Made by a program: the position numbers and the translations under genes
The notes under the pieces: model-generated
What the model saw: the letters and a program-made list of their open reading frames with translations, nothing else
The model's database searches: none
What the model was told of the DNA's origin: nothing
In this document: piece after piece, positions 9,210 to 18,557 of the stretch
Layout: the number at the start of each line of letters is the position of its first letter
How positions within the stretch are numbered: position 1 is the stretch's first letter
Assembly: GCA_019912885.1 (NCBI GenBank)
Contig: JAIOHV010000150.1
Span: forward strand, 1 to 51,829
Direction of reading: 5' to 3'
DNA: 51,829 nucleotides
Source: a bacterium
GTDB taxonomy: Bacteria; Lernaellota; Lernaellaia; JACKCT01

Positions 9210-11243
9210 ATGGACCCGCGCCCCCATCGCCGGCGTCTTGTCGCGCTTGCTCTTTTGCTGATCGTCGGGCTCGGATGGGTTCGCTTTTTTTCCGTACTTC
9301 TGACCGACCGAATCCCGCCGGTTTATGACCCTGCCAACCTGGCGGCCATCTCCGGCTATCTGGCCGAGGCCGTGGCCGGCGCGCGTCCCGGCGTGGCGCT
9401 GACGGCCTTTCTCGATTCGATCGTTCCCTGGGACTACCCGCCGCTCATCCACCTGACGGCGCTGCCGTTTCTGCTTTCGATCGACCACTCCAAGGCGGCG
9501 GAATTTTCGCTGGCCGTTTATCTGGCGCTACTGCTGGTAGCGACGTTTTTCATCGCGCGCCGCATGGCGGGCGACATGGCGGGGCTTCTCGCGGCGGCGC
9601 TCGCACTTTTCGTTCCGCACCTGGACGCCTTTTCGCGCATCTACATGCCCGACCTGCCGCTGGCGGCGCTCACGGCGTGCTTCATGGCCGTGCTTTTCGC
9701 CTCGGACGGTTTTACCCGCCGCCCCGCGGTGCTCGGCCTCGCGCTGTGCGTCACCGCCGGCATGCTCGTCAAGCAGACGTTTGTCGTTTACGTCGGCCCG
9801 CCGCTTGCCGTGTATTTGATGTGGAGTTGGATAACCGCCGCCGAACAGCGTGCCGTCGTCCGGCGTCACCTGGCCTTGTTTGCCGTCGCCGGCGGCGTCG
9901 TGCCGCTCGCGTATTACATCCCGATCCTGCCGGGTTTTCTCGATTACTGGCAGGCGATGCACACCTTTGTCATCAAGGAATCGGGCGATGTGCAGTACCG
10001 CATTTTCTATTACCCGAAGTTGTTCTACCAAAGCGCCGCCGGTCCGATCCTGACGGCGCTTGCGTTCGGCGGTCTTCTCGCAGCGCGCAAATCTCGCGAA
10101 TGGGCGTGCCTTGCCGTCTGGCCGGCGATTCCGCTTCTGGCCATCGACTGGTATCAGCCGGAGCTTTCCGCGCGCTACCTTCTTCCGATCCTTCCCGCGA
10201 TCGGGGTGGCGATCACCGCCGGCTTCGCGCGCTTATGCGAGAATCGCTCGCGCGTCTTCGCGGCGGTGAGCGCGGCGGGCGTGCTGGCATCGGCGGCGGC
10301 GGGATTCGGCCTTCATCTCGCGTCGCTTCCGCAAGACGCCTTCGATTTCGACGATTTCCACGCGCGCCTGCAGCGTCGGGGCATGCCGCGGGCTCGAACG
10401 CTCTTTTGGTCCACGGAAAAGCTCGCCGACTTCATCATCGAACAAAATGAGACCGATCGCCCGGTCGTCCTTCTGATCAACTCGCCCTACACCGAAGCGC
10501 TTGGTTACCGCCTCCGCGAACGCAATCCTTACGCCCGCGTCGACAACCTCATCGCCCGCATGGGCATCGGCGCGGCGATCGCGGGCGTCAGCCGGCTAGC
10601 GGACATGAAGCTGTACTTCGCGAATTCGGGGATCGTCGTGTTGCACTCGATGTGGGAGGAGGACGTCCAGTACATCAACTACCCCACCTGGGAAAACCCG
10701 CGTCCCGCGCTCGAGGTGATTCGTTATTTCAAGACCCGCCGAAACCATTTTCGCCTCGTCGGGCGATTTGACTATCCCGAAGGCCTGGGGCGACTTCTCG
10801 TTTACAAACGCGAGCCGAAGATCGTCGAGACGTTGTCCGACAAAAACGGAGACGGCGTGCCCGACCACTACGAGAAGCGCATCAACGAGGTGCTGGTGGA
10901 GCGCAAGGACGACGACAACCAGGACAGCCACTGGGAGGTCTGGGCGCTCATCGACGTCAAGGGGCGCGATTACATGCACCTTGGCGATCACAACAACGAC
11001 GGCATCGTGAATTATTGGGAGGTGCGCGACAGGGGGACGGTTGTCGTTCGGTCCGGCGACCGCGATCGCGACGGCCTGCCCGACGAAAAGCTGCCCGGCG
11101 ATATCCCGTTTGTCGGTGTCGAAATCCACCCCACGGCCCGCGAGATCTGGAACCTCGGCCGGCCGCTCACGCGAAAGGAGGCCGAGGCGCGCTGGTCCTT
11201 CCCGATCGCGGAGCGCTGGCCGGATCTGGACGAGGACGAATGA
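9210..11243 (+). CDS. GT39/ArnT-like membrane glycosyltransferase with Ca-binding-like tail
   Basis: This is a 677-residue membrane protein. The N-terminal 350-400 residues hold about ten hydrophobic segments with the GT-C pattern: an early acidic loop after the first helix (TDRIPPVYDPANL), WDYPPLIHL, and a DLPLAAL loop, as in PMT/ArnT-type transferases that use polyprenyl-phosphate sugars. A soluble C-terminal part of about 300 residues contains Asp-rich calcium-binding-like motifs DKNGDGVPD, DHNNDGIVN and DRDRDGLPDE, like type-3 thrombospondin repeats. The ATG at 9210 has AAGG upstream; the frame extends further upstream but without a hydrophobic start. It is convergent with the next gene, 13 bases away. 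The sugar and acceptor are unknown. Confidence 0.82.
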   Translation: MDPRPHRRRLVALALLLIVGLGWVRFFSVLLTDRIPPVYDPANLAAISGYLAEAVAGARPGVALTAFLDSIVPWDYPPLIHLTALPFLLSIDHSKAAEFSLAVYLALLLVATFFIARRMAGDMAGLLAAALALFVPHLDAFSRIYMPDLPLAALTACFMAVLFASDGFTRRPAVLGLALCVTAGMLVKQTFVVYVGPPLAVYLMWSWITAAEQRAVVRRHLALFAVAGGVVPLAYYIPILPGFLDYWQAMHTFVIKESGDVQYRIFYYPKLFYQSAAGPILTALAFGGLLAARKSREWACLAVWPAIPLLAIDWYQPELSARYLLPILPAIGVAITAGFARLCENRSRVFAAVSAAGVLASAAAGFGLHLASLPQDAFDFDDFHARLQRRGMPRARTLFWSTEKLADFIIEQNETDRPVVLLINSPYTEALGYRLRERNPYARVDNLIARMGIGAAIAGVSRLADMKLYFANSGIVVLHSMWEEDVQYINYPTWENPRPALEVIRYFKTRRNHFRLVGRFDYPEGLGRLLVYKREPKIVETLSDKNGDGVPDHYEKRINEVLVERKDDDNQDSHWEVWALIDVKGRDYMHLGDHNNDGIVNYWEVRDRGTVVVRSGDRDRDGLPDEKLPGDIPFVGVEIHPTAREIWNLGRPLTRKEAEARWSFPIAERWPDLDEDE

Positions 11244-11256
11244 CCGCCGCTCGCGT

Positions 11257-12075
11257 TCACGGCGACGCCGCGCACCGGAATCCGTAATTTCCCTGCGATG
11301 CGTCGGGAAGGTCGTGATAGCGCTTTCCGACCTTCAACCCGTCGAGATTGTTGTAGAACGACCCGCCGCGCAGGACGCGAGGCGCGCCGGTTTCGGGATC
11401 CGTGACGCAAACGGGATTCTCTTTCGCATGGCGCGCGTAGCAGTCCGATCGATACGCGTCGCTCACCCACTCCATCACGTTGCCCGCCATGTCGAGCGCG
11501 CCAAAGGGGCTCGCGTTCGCCGGAAATGAACCGACCGTCCGGGTGCGCTGCCGGCCGCCGTATCGCGTATCGGCGTCGACCACGCGCGCCGCATCGTTCT
11601 CCTCGCCCCACGGATAAAACGCCGGGTCCGCGTCGCCGCGCGCGGCCTTTTCCCACTCGGCCTCCGTCGGCAGGCGCTTTTGCCGGCTTGCGCAATACGC
11701 CGACGCGCCGTGCCAGGTGACGAACGTGGCCGGGTGATTCGCAAAACGCTCGTGGGCCGCATAGCCGTCCGCCGACCTCGTGATCACGGCGCGCGGGTGT
11801 TCGCTCTCGATCGTCACGCACCGCCGCCCGCCGCACCCGGTTTCGTGATCGCCGATCTCGTTTAGAAAGCGCGCGAATTCGGCTTGCGTCACCTCCGTGC
11901 GGTCGATGCGAAACGCCGCAAGATGGACGCGATGCACGGGCTGCTCGTCCGGATTGCGCTCGCTTCCCATCGTGAACGCTCCGGCGGGAACGGCGATCAT
12001 ATCGACCGGCGCGTCATCCGCGAGGGCGATCGCCGCGGCGAGAATCGCGATTGAAACGATAAGCGCTCGCGTCAT
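11257..12075 (-). CDS. SUMF1-fold (formylglycine-generating-enzyme family) exported protein
   Basis: The protein has 272 residues and begins with a Sec signal ending ALA-DD. It follows the family pattern: MIAVPAGAFTMGSE, DRTEVTQAEFARFLN, PATFVTWHGASAYCA, RLPTEAEWEKAARG, PFGALDMAGNVMEWVSD, RVLRGGSFYNN and GFRCA. The family includes true formylglycine-generating enzymes and many binding or regulatory relatives. The Cys pair of authentic FGE is not at the usual spacing, so sulfatase activation is not claimed. Its ATG lies inside the stop of the SGNH hydrolase gene (ATGA overlap), so the pair is translated together and probably works in the periplasm on the same substrate. Confidence 0.88.
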   Translation of the reverse strand: MTRALIVSIAILAAAIALADDAPVDMIAVPAGAFTMGSERNPDEQPVHRVHLAAFRIDRTEVTQAEFARFLNEIGDHETGCGGRRCVTIESEHPRAVITRSADGYAAHERFANHPATFVTWHGASAYCASRQKRLPTEAEWEKAARGDADPAFYPWGEENDAARVVDADTRYGGRQRTRTVGSFPANASPFGALDMAGNVMEWVSDAYRSDCYARHAKENPVCVTDPETGAPRVLRGGSFYNNLDGLKVGKRYHDLPDASQGNYGFRCAASP

Positions 12076-13082
12076 GGCGCCCACCCCTCGGCGACGAATC
12101 GCTCGGCCAGATGGCGCGCCCACACCTCGTACCCCGCGGCGTTGGGGTGCATCAATTCGAGAAAGAGATCGTCGCCGCCCGCGGCTTCGAGCACGGGCGC
12201 GAGATCCGCGAACGCCGCGCCCTCGTCGGCCGCGATCGTCCGCGCGCGAGCGATGATCGACTTGTGCAGATAAAAGCTCTCCATCGCTTCGTTGGATTGG
12301 AAGTTGCGGACGAACAATCCGATCTTCCCCGGCGCGGCGGGCTGCCCCAGCACGAGAATCCGCGCGGGCGATCGCGCGCGCACCGCGCGGATGAACTCGG
12401 TCAGCCCTTCGGCGTACCCCTCCACGTCCGGGTGATCGGGGATGACGGGATAGCGCTCGTAGCGGGCGCGGTGGCGCGCGTCGTGCCACTCCTGCGTCGC
12501 GGCTTCGAAAAAGGTCAGAAAGCGGATGCGGTCGATCATTAACGACCGCGCGCGATGCCGCCACACGCGAAAGGCCGTCATCTCCACGCCCTCGCGCACG
12601 AACGAGATGTCGTTCCACCCCAGGCCGATCACCACAATCTCGGGCTCAAAGCGTTCGATCAATCCGCGCTGCTCGACGATCTCCGCGCGCGCGCTGTGCG
12701 TCGCCCAGCCGGGCCGCCCGGCGTTCAGAACAAGCACGCTGTCGGCGCTTCGCTCGTTGAGAATCGCCTCCAGGCGCGCGGGCCACGCCTTGCCGGGGTC
12801 AAGGCCGAATCCCCACGTCGTCGAATCGCCGATGCACAGCACGCGCTTTCCCGGCCGGCCGAGCAGCTCGTACATCTCCGCCGCACGCAGGCCGAGCGTG
12901 TTTTCGCGCTCCTCGAACGCCTCGAAGGGAACGCGCGTGTTCTCCTCGATGATCGCGCGCGGATCGAGCCCCGGCCGCGCCGCGACCACCCGCGCGGCGC
13001 CTTCGATGAGGGCGAACGCGAGGAGGACCGCCACGGCCGCGCTCTCACGGTACGCACCGGCTTTTCGTCGCCTCATCCTCAT
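12072..13082 (-). CDS. SGNH/GDSL-type hydrolase, membrane-anchored
   Basis: The protein has 336 residues. An N-terminal hydrophobic helix (about 12-30) probably anchors it with the domain outside. SGNH blocks are visible: CIGDSTTWGFG holds the nucleophile Ser, LNAGRPGW the oxyanion Gly, GLGWND the Asn, and LELMHPNAAGY the catalytic His. The usual acid three residues before the His is Glu rather than Asp. Relatives deacylate or transfer acyl groups on carbohydrates. The ATG at 13082 is chosen with CAGG upstream; TTG 13106 and ATG 13076 are alternatives. It is followed by the SUMF1-fold gene with a 4-base overlap. Confidence 0.87.
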   Translation of the reverse strand: MRMRRRKAGAYRESAAVAVLLAFALIEGAARVVAARPGLDPRAIIEENTRVPFEAFEERENTLGLRAAEMYELLGRPGKRVLCIGDSTTWGFGLDPGKAWPARLEAILNERSADSVLVLNAGRPGWATHSARAEIVEQRGLIERFEPEIVVIGLGWNDISFVREGVEMTAFRVWRHRARSLMIDRIRFLTFFEAATQEWHDARHRARYERYPVIPDHPDVEGYAEGLTEFIRAVRARSPARILVLGQPAAPGKIGLFVRNFQSNEAMESFYLHKSIIARARTIAADEGAAFADLAPVLEAAGGDDLFLELMHPNAAGYEVWARHLAERFVAEGWAP

Positions 13083-13191
13083 ATCGCCTGATAATCGATT
13101 AACCAATTTAAGATTTTGTATAGCATTTTCGTATGGTTATGCGAAACCTATTGCTGTAATTTGGTCAAGACTTATTTTGGAGGTCGAAAAA

Positions 13192-13575
13192 ATGGGAATT
13201 CGATTCGTCGGTGCTCTGGTTTTTCTCGTCTGCGGTTTCGCCGCGTCAATTATCGTGGCGTCGTGCGGCGACGACGACGATGATGACTCGGACAATGAAA
13301 CGGGTGAGCCTTCCTGTATGGAGGAAGAATTCTGCGCAAAATACGCCAGATGTCAAAACATGGGAACCGATTCCAACTCGTTTCATTTCGACTCGTGCAT
13401 GGACAATTTGGCGCTGCAGCAGTCCGCGGACTGTTACAACGCGTATTTAAACTGCGGTTGCGCCTGCGCCGCCAATAAATCGTGCGAAAGAGGGCCGAAT
13501 GACCTAGCGCCACCTTTCTTGACATGTAAAAGCAATTGTCTGACCGAACATTGTGGAATGGGCGTATTCGAGTAA
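13192..13575 (+). CDS. small Cys-rich lipoprotein with Asp run
   Basis: This 127-residue protein starts at ATG 13192 after an excellent GGAGG 8-9 bases upstream. The signal peptide MGIRFVGALVFLVCGFAASIIVASC ends in lipobox VASC, followed immediately by GDDDDDDSDNE. The rest has about twelve Cys in pairs (CMEEEFC, CGCACAANKSC, CKSNCLTEHC), a compact disulfide-rich domain typical of secreted proteins of myxobacterial-type genomes. It stands alone, divergent from the SGNH/SUMF1 operon across an AT-rich 109-base spacer that must hold both promoters. The function is unknown; it is the third Asp-rich lipoprotein in this window. Confidence 0.82.
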   Translation: MGIRFVGALVFLVCGFAASIIVASCGDDDDDDSDNETGEPSCMEEEFCAKYARCQNMGTDSNSFHFDSCMDNLALQQSADCYNAYLNCGCACAANKSCERGPNDLAPPFLTCKSNCLTEHCGMGVFE

Positions 13576-13736
13576 ATATTCGAATTCCACGTTGAACGCG
13601 CCGATGTTGCGGTCAGAATACGGGCGGCGCACGGGCTGTACGACCCCGACGACGTTCATCCGGCGATTTCTGGTCGTCGACCGCAGTGAAATCGTCGCCA
13701 TCGAACGCCGCCTCATCGCCCGTGACGCCGAATATC

Positions 13737-13760
13737 AGGCCGCTTTCAGCGGCTTCCCTT
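13737..13760 (+). terminator. rho-independent terminator-like hairpin
   Basis: AGGCCGCT pairs with AGCGGCTT across a TTC loop (8-bp stem with one G-T pair), followed by a pyrimidine run CCCTTTTTC. It is about 160 bases after the Cys-rich lipoprotein gene. I see no supported gene in the 250 bases between that gene and the next; the stem lies in this gap. Confidence 0.5.
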
Positions 13761-13825
13761 TTTCTTTCATAACGCGTCGATCTTGAAAAATATGCGCTCG
13801 GCGGAATTGGGTCTGCGCCGGCGGA

Positions 13826-14773
13826 TCATGCCGATCCCTCCGCGCGCCTCGGCAAAAGCCTCAGCAGGCCGCGCACGAAAACGACGCCCGCGAGCGCGGG
13901 CCAGACGTATTCCACGAGGTCGACAAAAATCCCCGAGGCGACGGACTCGTCAAACGACAGCGCGCGGCCGATCAGAAGGACGATCAGAGCCTCGCGCGCG
14001 CCGATGCCGCTGAAGGTGATCGGGACGTAGCTGAGAAGAAGCACCAGCGGAAACGCGCCGACGGCGACGGCCGTATCGACCGGAATCGCCATCGCGCGAA
14101 ACGCGAGGTAGAACGTCACCACATCCGAGCTCTGATAAACGACCGCCAGCGCCAGCAGCCGCAACTTTTGCGCAACGCTCGCGTCGTGCCCGACAAGGCG
14201 CGAGCGCCGCGCGATCCATTCGATGCGGCCGGCCAGGCGCAGGATGCGGGTATCGAAAAAGAACGCGATGACGAACGCGCCCGCCGCGCCGCCGACGAGA
14301 AGGCGCGGCCACGGCCAACCGGCCGGCAAAAGAAACTGCCCCCCGGCGATGAGCGCGCACGTGCCGACGGCGGAGAGATACTTGTCGTAGGCGATCGTCT
14401 CCGCCGCTTCGACAAGATTGAGATTCTTGATCTTCCGGATCGCCAGCACGTAGAGCAGATGCCCGCTTTGAAACGGCATGAAGAAGCTCGCCGTCTGCAG
14501 GCCGCACCAGAGCGGGAACAGTTCGCGATACGACGCCTGGATGCGGGAGAGGCGCAGCACCTCGCGCCACTTCAGCGCGCCGACGAGATTGTTCAGAAAA
14601 AACGACGCGGCAAGCGCCAGAACGAGCCATCCGGCGGAGACGCGCGCCAGCAGGTCGCCGCCGGTGAAGTGCGTCAGCAGAGCGCCGAGCAGCAGGAGGC
14701 TGACGAGGACAGGGACAAGGCCCGTCCACGATCGGCGGCGCGCCTCCGGCGCCGGGTCGGCGCAGGGGGTCAT
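13826..14773 (-). CDS. LPG-synthase TM-region-like / UPF0104 membrane protein
   Basis: This 315-residue integral membrane protein has 7-8 hydrophobic segments. It has the family pattern of the lysylphosphatidylglycerol synthase transmembrane domain: FFLNNLVGALKWREVLR near the second helix, YDKYLSAVG in the middle, and a late VPITFSGIGAREALIV. These domains act as lipid flippases or in glycolipid and polysaccharide export; the catalytic aminoacyl-transferase domain of MprF is absent. ATG 14773 is chosen because earlier starts add Arg-rich sequence overlapping nothing useful; no strong ribosome site is visible. It lies 67 bases after asnB on the same strand, so the two may be cotranscribed. Confidence 0.82.
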   Translation of the reverse strand: MTPCADPAPEARRRSWTGLVPVLVSLLLLGALLTHFTGGDLLARVSAGWLVLALAASFFLNNLVGALKWREVLRLSRIQASYRELFPLWCGLQTASFFMPFQSGHLLYVLAIRKIKNLNLVEAAETIAYDKYLSAVGTCALIAGGQFLLPAGWPWPRLLVGGAAGAFVIAFFFDTRILRLAGRIEWIARRSRLVGHDASVAQKLRLLALAVVYQSSDVVTFYLAFRAMAIPVDTAVAVGAFPLVLLLSYVPITFSGIGAREALIVLLIGRALSFDESVASGIFVDLVEYVWPALAGVVFVRGLLRLLPRRAEGSA

Positions 14774-14840
14774 CGCCGGACGGAAACCCGCTCCCTCACG
14801 GTCGCGGTTCGTATCGCGCGCGTCGTATCGCGCGCGCGTG

Positions 14841-16760
14841 TCAGGCGAGGTAGTCCTTGAAATCCTTGTTCTCCACGAACAGGTCAAACCATATCATGTA
14901 CATGAGGATGCACCACAGCGCGCGGCCGTTGTCCTTTTTTTTCGCCCAGTGATCGTCGAGCAGCTCTTTTAGCACCGGCCAGGAAAAGATGCCGAACCGC
15001 TCGACGTTTTTCTTCGTGAAGTAGCGATCGACCACCGGCTTGAGTCCGTGGAAAAACCAGATCGAATGCGGCATCTCCAGGCCCATGTTCTGCCGCCGGT
15101 AGATGCGCCGGGGCACCGAGCCCTTCATCGCCTGCTTCTGCACGTAGCGCCGCGTGAATCCCTTCATTCGCAGATGCGGCGGGATGGTGCTGACGTACTC
15201 CAGCAGCAGGCGGTCCATCCACGGAAAGCGCGCCTCGATGGAATGCGCCATCATCATGCGATCGTTTTTCACCATCAGGTCGCCAATGAAGTATTGCCGG
15301 ATATCGACCAGCGAAATCTTGTCGAGCCCGTACTTGAAATCGGATGCGTCGAAGATGTCCGAGAAAAAGGCGTGCGTCGGCCGATACGCCTCCGAGCCGG
15401 GCATCAGGCGAAGCTTGTCCTCGTCGGTCAGCACGTGGCGCCAGTACAAATGCGCCTCGGGCGCGCTCATTTCCGCGCCGGTGGTGAAGCGCTTGGCCAC
15501 GAAATCGAAAGACAATTTTTCCATCGACACCGGCAGCGCGTGAGCCGTCTTGCGGGCCAGCATGCGAATCGGCCCCGGCACGTACCGCCGATAGAGTTTC
15601 CGTGCTTTGAACGCCATGTGCGTCTCGTAGGCGTTGAAAATCTCGTCGCCGCCCTCGCCGGACAAAAGCACGCGCACGTGTTCCCGGGCGTGCTCGGCGA
15701 GCAGGAACGACGGAATCGCCGCGCCGTCTCCGTTGGGCTCGTCCAGGAACGCCATGTGCCGGACGAGCGTTTTGGCGACGTCCTGCGGGCCGACGCGGAT
15801 CTCGTGGTGAATCGGCCGCGCGAAATCCACCATGATCTTTTGGTAGTGCGACTCGTCGAAGCTCGGCTCGTCCATGACGATCGAGTACGTGTGAACCTCG
15901 CGGTTGACGCCAAGCTCGCGGCAAAGCGCCAGGATGCTGCTCGTGTCGAAGCCCCCCGAAAGCGTCAGCCCGAGCGGCGCGTCGGAGATCAGGTTGCGGC
16001 GCACGGAATCGCGCATGCGCGCGTGCAGCTCCGGGCGCACGTCGGCCTCGGTCAGCGACTCGTCGGGCGCGTAGCGGATCTCGTAATACGGCCGCAGCGT
16101 CTGCCGCTTTTCGGCCAGGTCGATCTCGATCAGGTTCGATCCCTGCAACTCGCGCACCTGCGCCCAGGGCGTGTGTACGTCGGGCATGTACGCGAGCGAC
16201 AGGAAATGAAAGACGGCCTCGTTGTCGAGCGTGCCGTCGAATCGCGGCAGGTCCATGAAGCACTTGATCTCGGACGCGAAATACAGGCGGTCGCCGGCGG
16301 TCATGTGGAACAAGGGGCGGATGCCGTAAAAATCGCGGACGACGAACACCTTGCGGCGAGCCTTGTCGTACAGGCCCAGGGCGAACATCCCCGAAAGCCG
16401 CGAGAGGGCTTCGACGCCAAGCTCCTCGTAGAGGTGGAGAAAGACCTCCGTGTCCGAGGTGGAATGGAAGGGGTACTTTTCGCCGAGCGCGAACTCGTCC
16501 GCGATCTCGCGGAAGTTCGTTACCTCTCCATTATACGTGACGCACACCCCGCGATCGTCGTTCGTCATCGGCAGGCCGGCGTTGTCGGACAGGTCGATGA
16601 TCGAAAGCCGCGTGTTGCCGAAACACACGTCTTCGTTTTCGAAATACCCCGTCGTGTCCGGACCGCGATGCCGAAGCAGCTCCGTCATCCGGCGAATGTC
16701 GCGCCGGTCGTCTTCGCTGATGGGGGTACCCAGCGAGACAATGCCCGCAATGCCGCACAT
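14841..16760 (-). CDS. asnB: asparagine synthase, glutamine-hydrolysing
   Basis: The protein has 639 residues, the usual length. It starts MCGIAGIVS: Cys2 is the glutaminase nucleophile of the N-terminal Ntn domain, and RHRGPDTTG and VTYNGEVTNF line the glutamine pocket. The C-terminal synthetase domain has the pyrophosphate loop LSGGFDTSSILAL (Thr in place of the first Ser of SGGxDSS) and GEGGDEIFNAY. It transfers glutamine ammonia to an aspartyl-AMP. AsnB paralogues beside glycosyltransferases often amidate sugars or peptides of the cell surface rather than make free asparagine; the neighbouring flippase-like gene and GT87 gene make that possible, but the sequence does not decide. Confidence 0.94.
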   Translation of the reverse strand: MCGIAGIVSLGTPISEDDRRDIRRMTELLRHRGPDTTGYFENEDVCFGNTRLSIIDLSDNAGLPMTNDDRGVCVTYNGEVTNFREIADEFALGEKYPFHSTSDTEVFLHLYEELGVEALSRLSGMFALGLYDKARRKVFVVRDFYGIRPLFHMTAGDRLYFASEIKCFMDLPRFDGTLDNEAVFHFLSLAYMPDVHTPWAQVRELQGSNLIEIDLAEKRQTLRPYYEIRYAPDESLTEADVRPELHARMRDSVRRNLISDAPLGLTLSGGFDTSSILALCRELGVNREVHTYSIVMDEPSFDESHYQKIMVDFARPIHHEIRVGPQDVAKTLVRHMAFLDEPNGDGAAIPSFLLAEHAREHVRVLLSGEGGDEIFNAYETHMAFKARKLYRRYVPGPIRMLARKTAHALPVSMEKLSFDFVAKRFTTGAEMSAPEAHLYWRHVLTDEDKLRLMPGSEAYRPTHAFFSDIFDASDFKYGLDKISLVDIRQYFIGDLMVKNDRMMMAHSIEARFPWMDRLLLEYVSTIPPHLRMKGFTRRYVQKQAMKGSVPRRIYRRQNMGLEMPHSIWFFHGLKPVVDRYFTKKNVERFGIFSWPVLKELLDDHWAKKKDNGRALWCILMYMIWFDLFVENKDFKDYLA

Positions 16761-17094
16761 GTCGTACTTTCTTGCTCCAAATCACATCGGCCACGCAGGC
16801 CAAAAGCGCCCCGTCCCGCCAAGGGACGCCGGCGAAAATCGAACGTCGTTCATTCGCGACATCCCTTGGTACCGGTCGCGAGCGCAGAATACAACCCCGG
16901 AGATTTTGTGAGGAATCGGCCAGAAAGCGGCATCCACGCCGATTCGCCGATCAATCGGCCGCGCGTTGTTCCCAAATCGTGCCGAAATGAGGTAATCTGA
17001 CCGCTTCAAATAGGGCCAAACTCGCGGTTCAAGGCGTACGCTGGCCGCACGCGTCGGCGTCGCTTTGGTTTGACAAGGAGCGTTACTCGAGCCG
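16761..17094. other. divergent intergenic region, 334 bases, no gene seen
   Basis: It lies between asnB (minus) and the radical SAM gene (plus) and must carry both promoters. I see no supportable coding frame. An operator-like inverted repeat GCCGATT/AATCGGC sits at 16938-16959 with an 8-base spacer, and a GGAG for the radical SAM gene is about 15 bases before its ATG. No clear -35/-10 pair could be assigned. Confidence 0.4.
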
Positions 17095-18552
17095 ATGAAG
17101 AAAGTCCTGTTCGTCAATCCGCCCGATGAGATGGAGTCGATGTTCGGCGTCGGCGAGGCGTTCGTGCAGAAGTACGAGCCGCTCGGCATGCTGTACATTG
17201 CCGCCACGACGCGCGAGGCGGGTTACGAGGTCCACGTCGTGGACGCCCACGCCGAGGACCTGGACGTCAACGGCATCAAGGACCGCATCCGCGAGATCGG
17301 CCCCGACGCCGTCGGCATCTCCACGCTCACATGTTCCGGCGCGCTCGTGTGGGAGCTTGGCCGGTGGATCAAGGCCGAAGACCCCTCCGTGCTGATCGTG
17401 CTCGGCAACGTCCATGCCTCGGTTTATGCCGATCAATATCTGATGAATGGATGTTGCGACGTGGTCGTCCACGGCGAAGGTGAGGATACGTTTGTCGACG
17501 TTCTGCGTCAGGCCGCGAACGGCCGGCACTTCGATGGCATTCCGTCCATTTCCTGGCTCGACAACGGCGTCGTGCGGCAGACCTCGCCCGCGATCGTCAT
17601 CGAGGATCTGGACCGCCTGCCGTATCCGGCTCGCGACCTTGTCAATCAGAAGCTCTATAGCCTCACGGAAATCTCGAACCAGAACTACGTCACCGAAAAC
17701 GGCGACCACGGCAAGACGATGGTCACCTCGCGCGGGTGCGTGTTCCGCTGCGAGTTCTGCGTTGTGCACGCCAAGCGCAAGCAGCGATACAACGTCGTGG
17801 AAAAGGTCGTGGACGAGATGGAGATGCTCGAGCGCGACTACGGCGCCTCCTACGTCTACATCATGGACCCGCTGTTCATGGGCCGCCCGCGCCGCGTCAT
17901 CGAGATCTGCGACGAAATCAAACGACGCGGCCTTTCGCTCAAGTGGGGCTGCGACGCGCACGTCAATCTGATCACGCCGCCGCTCATCCAGGCGATGGCG
18001 TCGGCCAACTGTTTTGAACTGTCGCTCGGTATCGAGTCCGGCGTGCAGCGCCTGCTCGATGCCGTACACAAGATGTCCGAACTTTCGCGGGTCACCGAGG
18101 CGGTCAAGACGATCCGCACGTACTCGAATATCCGCATCGAGGGATTGTTCATCCTCGGCCTGCCCGGCGAGACGTACGCGGAATCGCTCGAGACAATTCG
18201 CTTCGCGACCACGCTCGACCTCGACATGGCGCAGTTTTCCATCATGACGCCGTATCCCGGCTCGCCGCTTTTCGAGGAGCTTCGCGCCACCGGCGAGCTC
18301 GACACCGGCGTCCGCCCGGACGGATCGGTGGATATTGACGTCTGGAAGCGCTACTCGTCGTACATCTGCTTTACGGACGTCGATCCGATTTGGGTCACCC
18401 CGACGCAGGATATCGAACAGCTTCGCGGCTTGCAGAAAAAGGCATTGCGCCGCTTTTACCTTCGCCCCAAACAGATCGTAAAGCAGATCAAGCGGCTGCG
18501 CGCCGACAACATCCTGGAGTCCGCGCGCATCGCCATCAACGGATTCTTCTAG
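17095..18552 (+). CDS. B12-binding-domain radical SAM protein
   Basis: The protein has 485 residues. The N-terminal 150 residues have the Rossmann-like layout of class B radical SAM proteins (KKVLFVNPPDE, LGMLYIAATTREAGYEV, VVDAHAED, VVHGEGEDTF). The classic DxHxxG cobalamin motif is not visible, so B12 binding is uncertain. The radical SAM domain begins at TSRGCVFRCEFC, with the CxxxCxxC triad binding the 4Fe-4S cluster that cleaves S-adenosylmethionine. FELSLGIESG and GLFILGLPGET are typical later strands. Such enzymes methylate or rearrange lipids, sterol-like compounds, cofactors or antibiotics. The GT87 gene follows after 5 bases, so the two probably share a transcript and a pathway. Confidence 0.9.
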   Translation: MKKVLFVNPPDEMESMFGVGEAFVQKYEPLGMLYIAATTREAGYEVHVVDAHAEDLDVNGIKDRIREIGPDAVGISTLTCSGALVWELGRWIKAEDPSVLIVLGNVHASVYADQYLMNGCCDVVVHGEGEDTFVDVLRQAANGRHFDGIPSISWLDNGVVRQTSPAIVIEDLDRLPYPARDLVNQKLYSLTEISNQNYVTENGDHGKTMVTSRGCVFRCEFCVVHAKRKQRYNVVEKVVDEMEMLERDYGASYVYIMDPLFMGRPRRVIEICDEIKRRGLSLKWGCDAHVNLITPPLIQAMASANCFELSLGIESGVQRLLDAVHKMSELSRVTEAVKTIRTYSNIRIEGLFILGLPGETYAESLETIRFATTLDLDMAQFSIMTPYPGSPLFEELRATGELDTGVRPDGSVDIDVWKRYSSYICFTDVDPIWVTPTQDIEQLRGLQKKALRRFYLRPKQIVKQIKRLRADNILESARIAINGFF

Positions 18553-18557
18553 GCCGC

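Noticed and set aside
11257-12075. Authentic sulfatase-activating formylglycine-generating enzyme
   Set aside because: The fold is right, but the active-site Cys pair is not at the expected place and no sulfatase gene is nearby.
13504-13786. Short frames on both strands in the gap after the Cys-rich lipoprotein
   Set aside because: No ribosome site, no family pattern, and the region contains a terminator-like hairpin instead.
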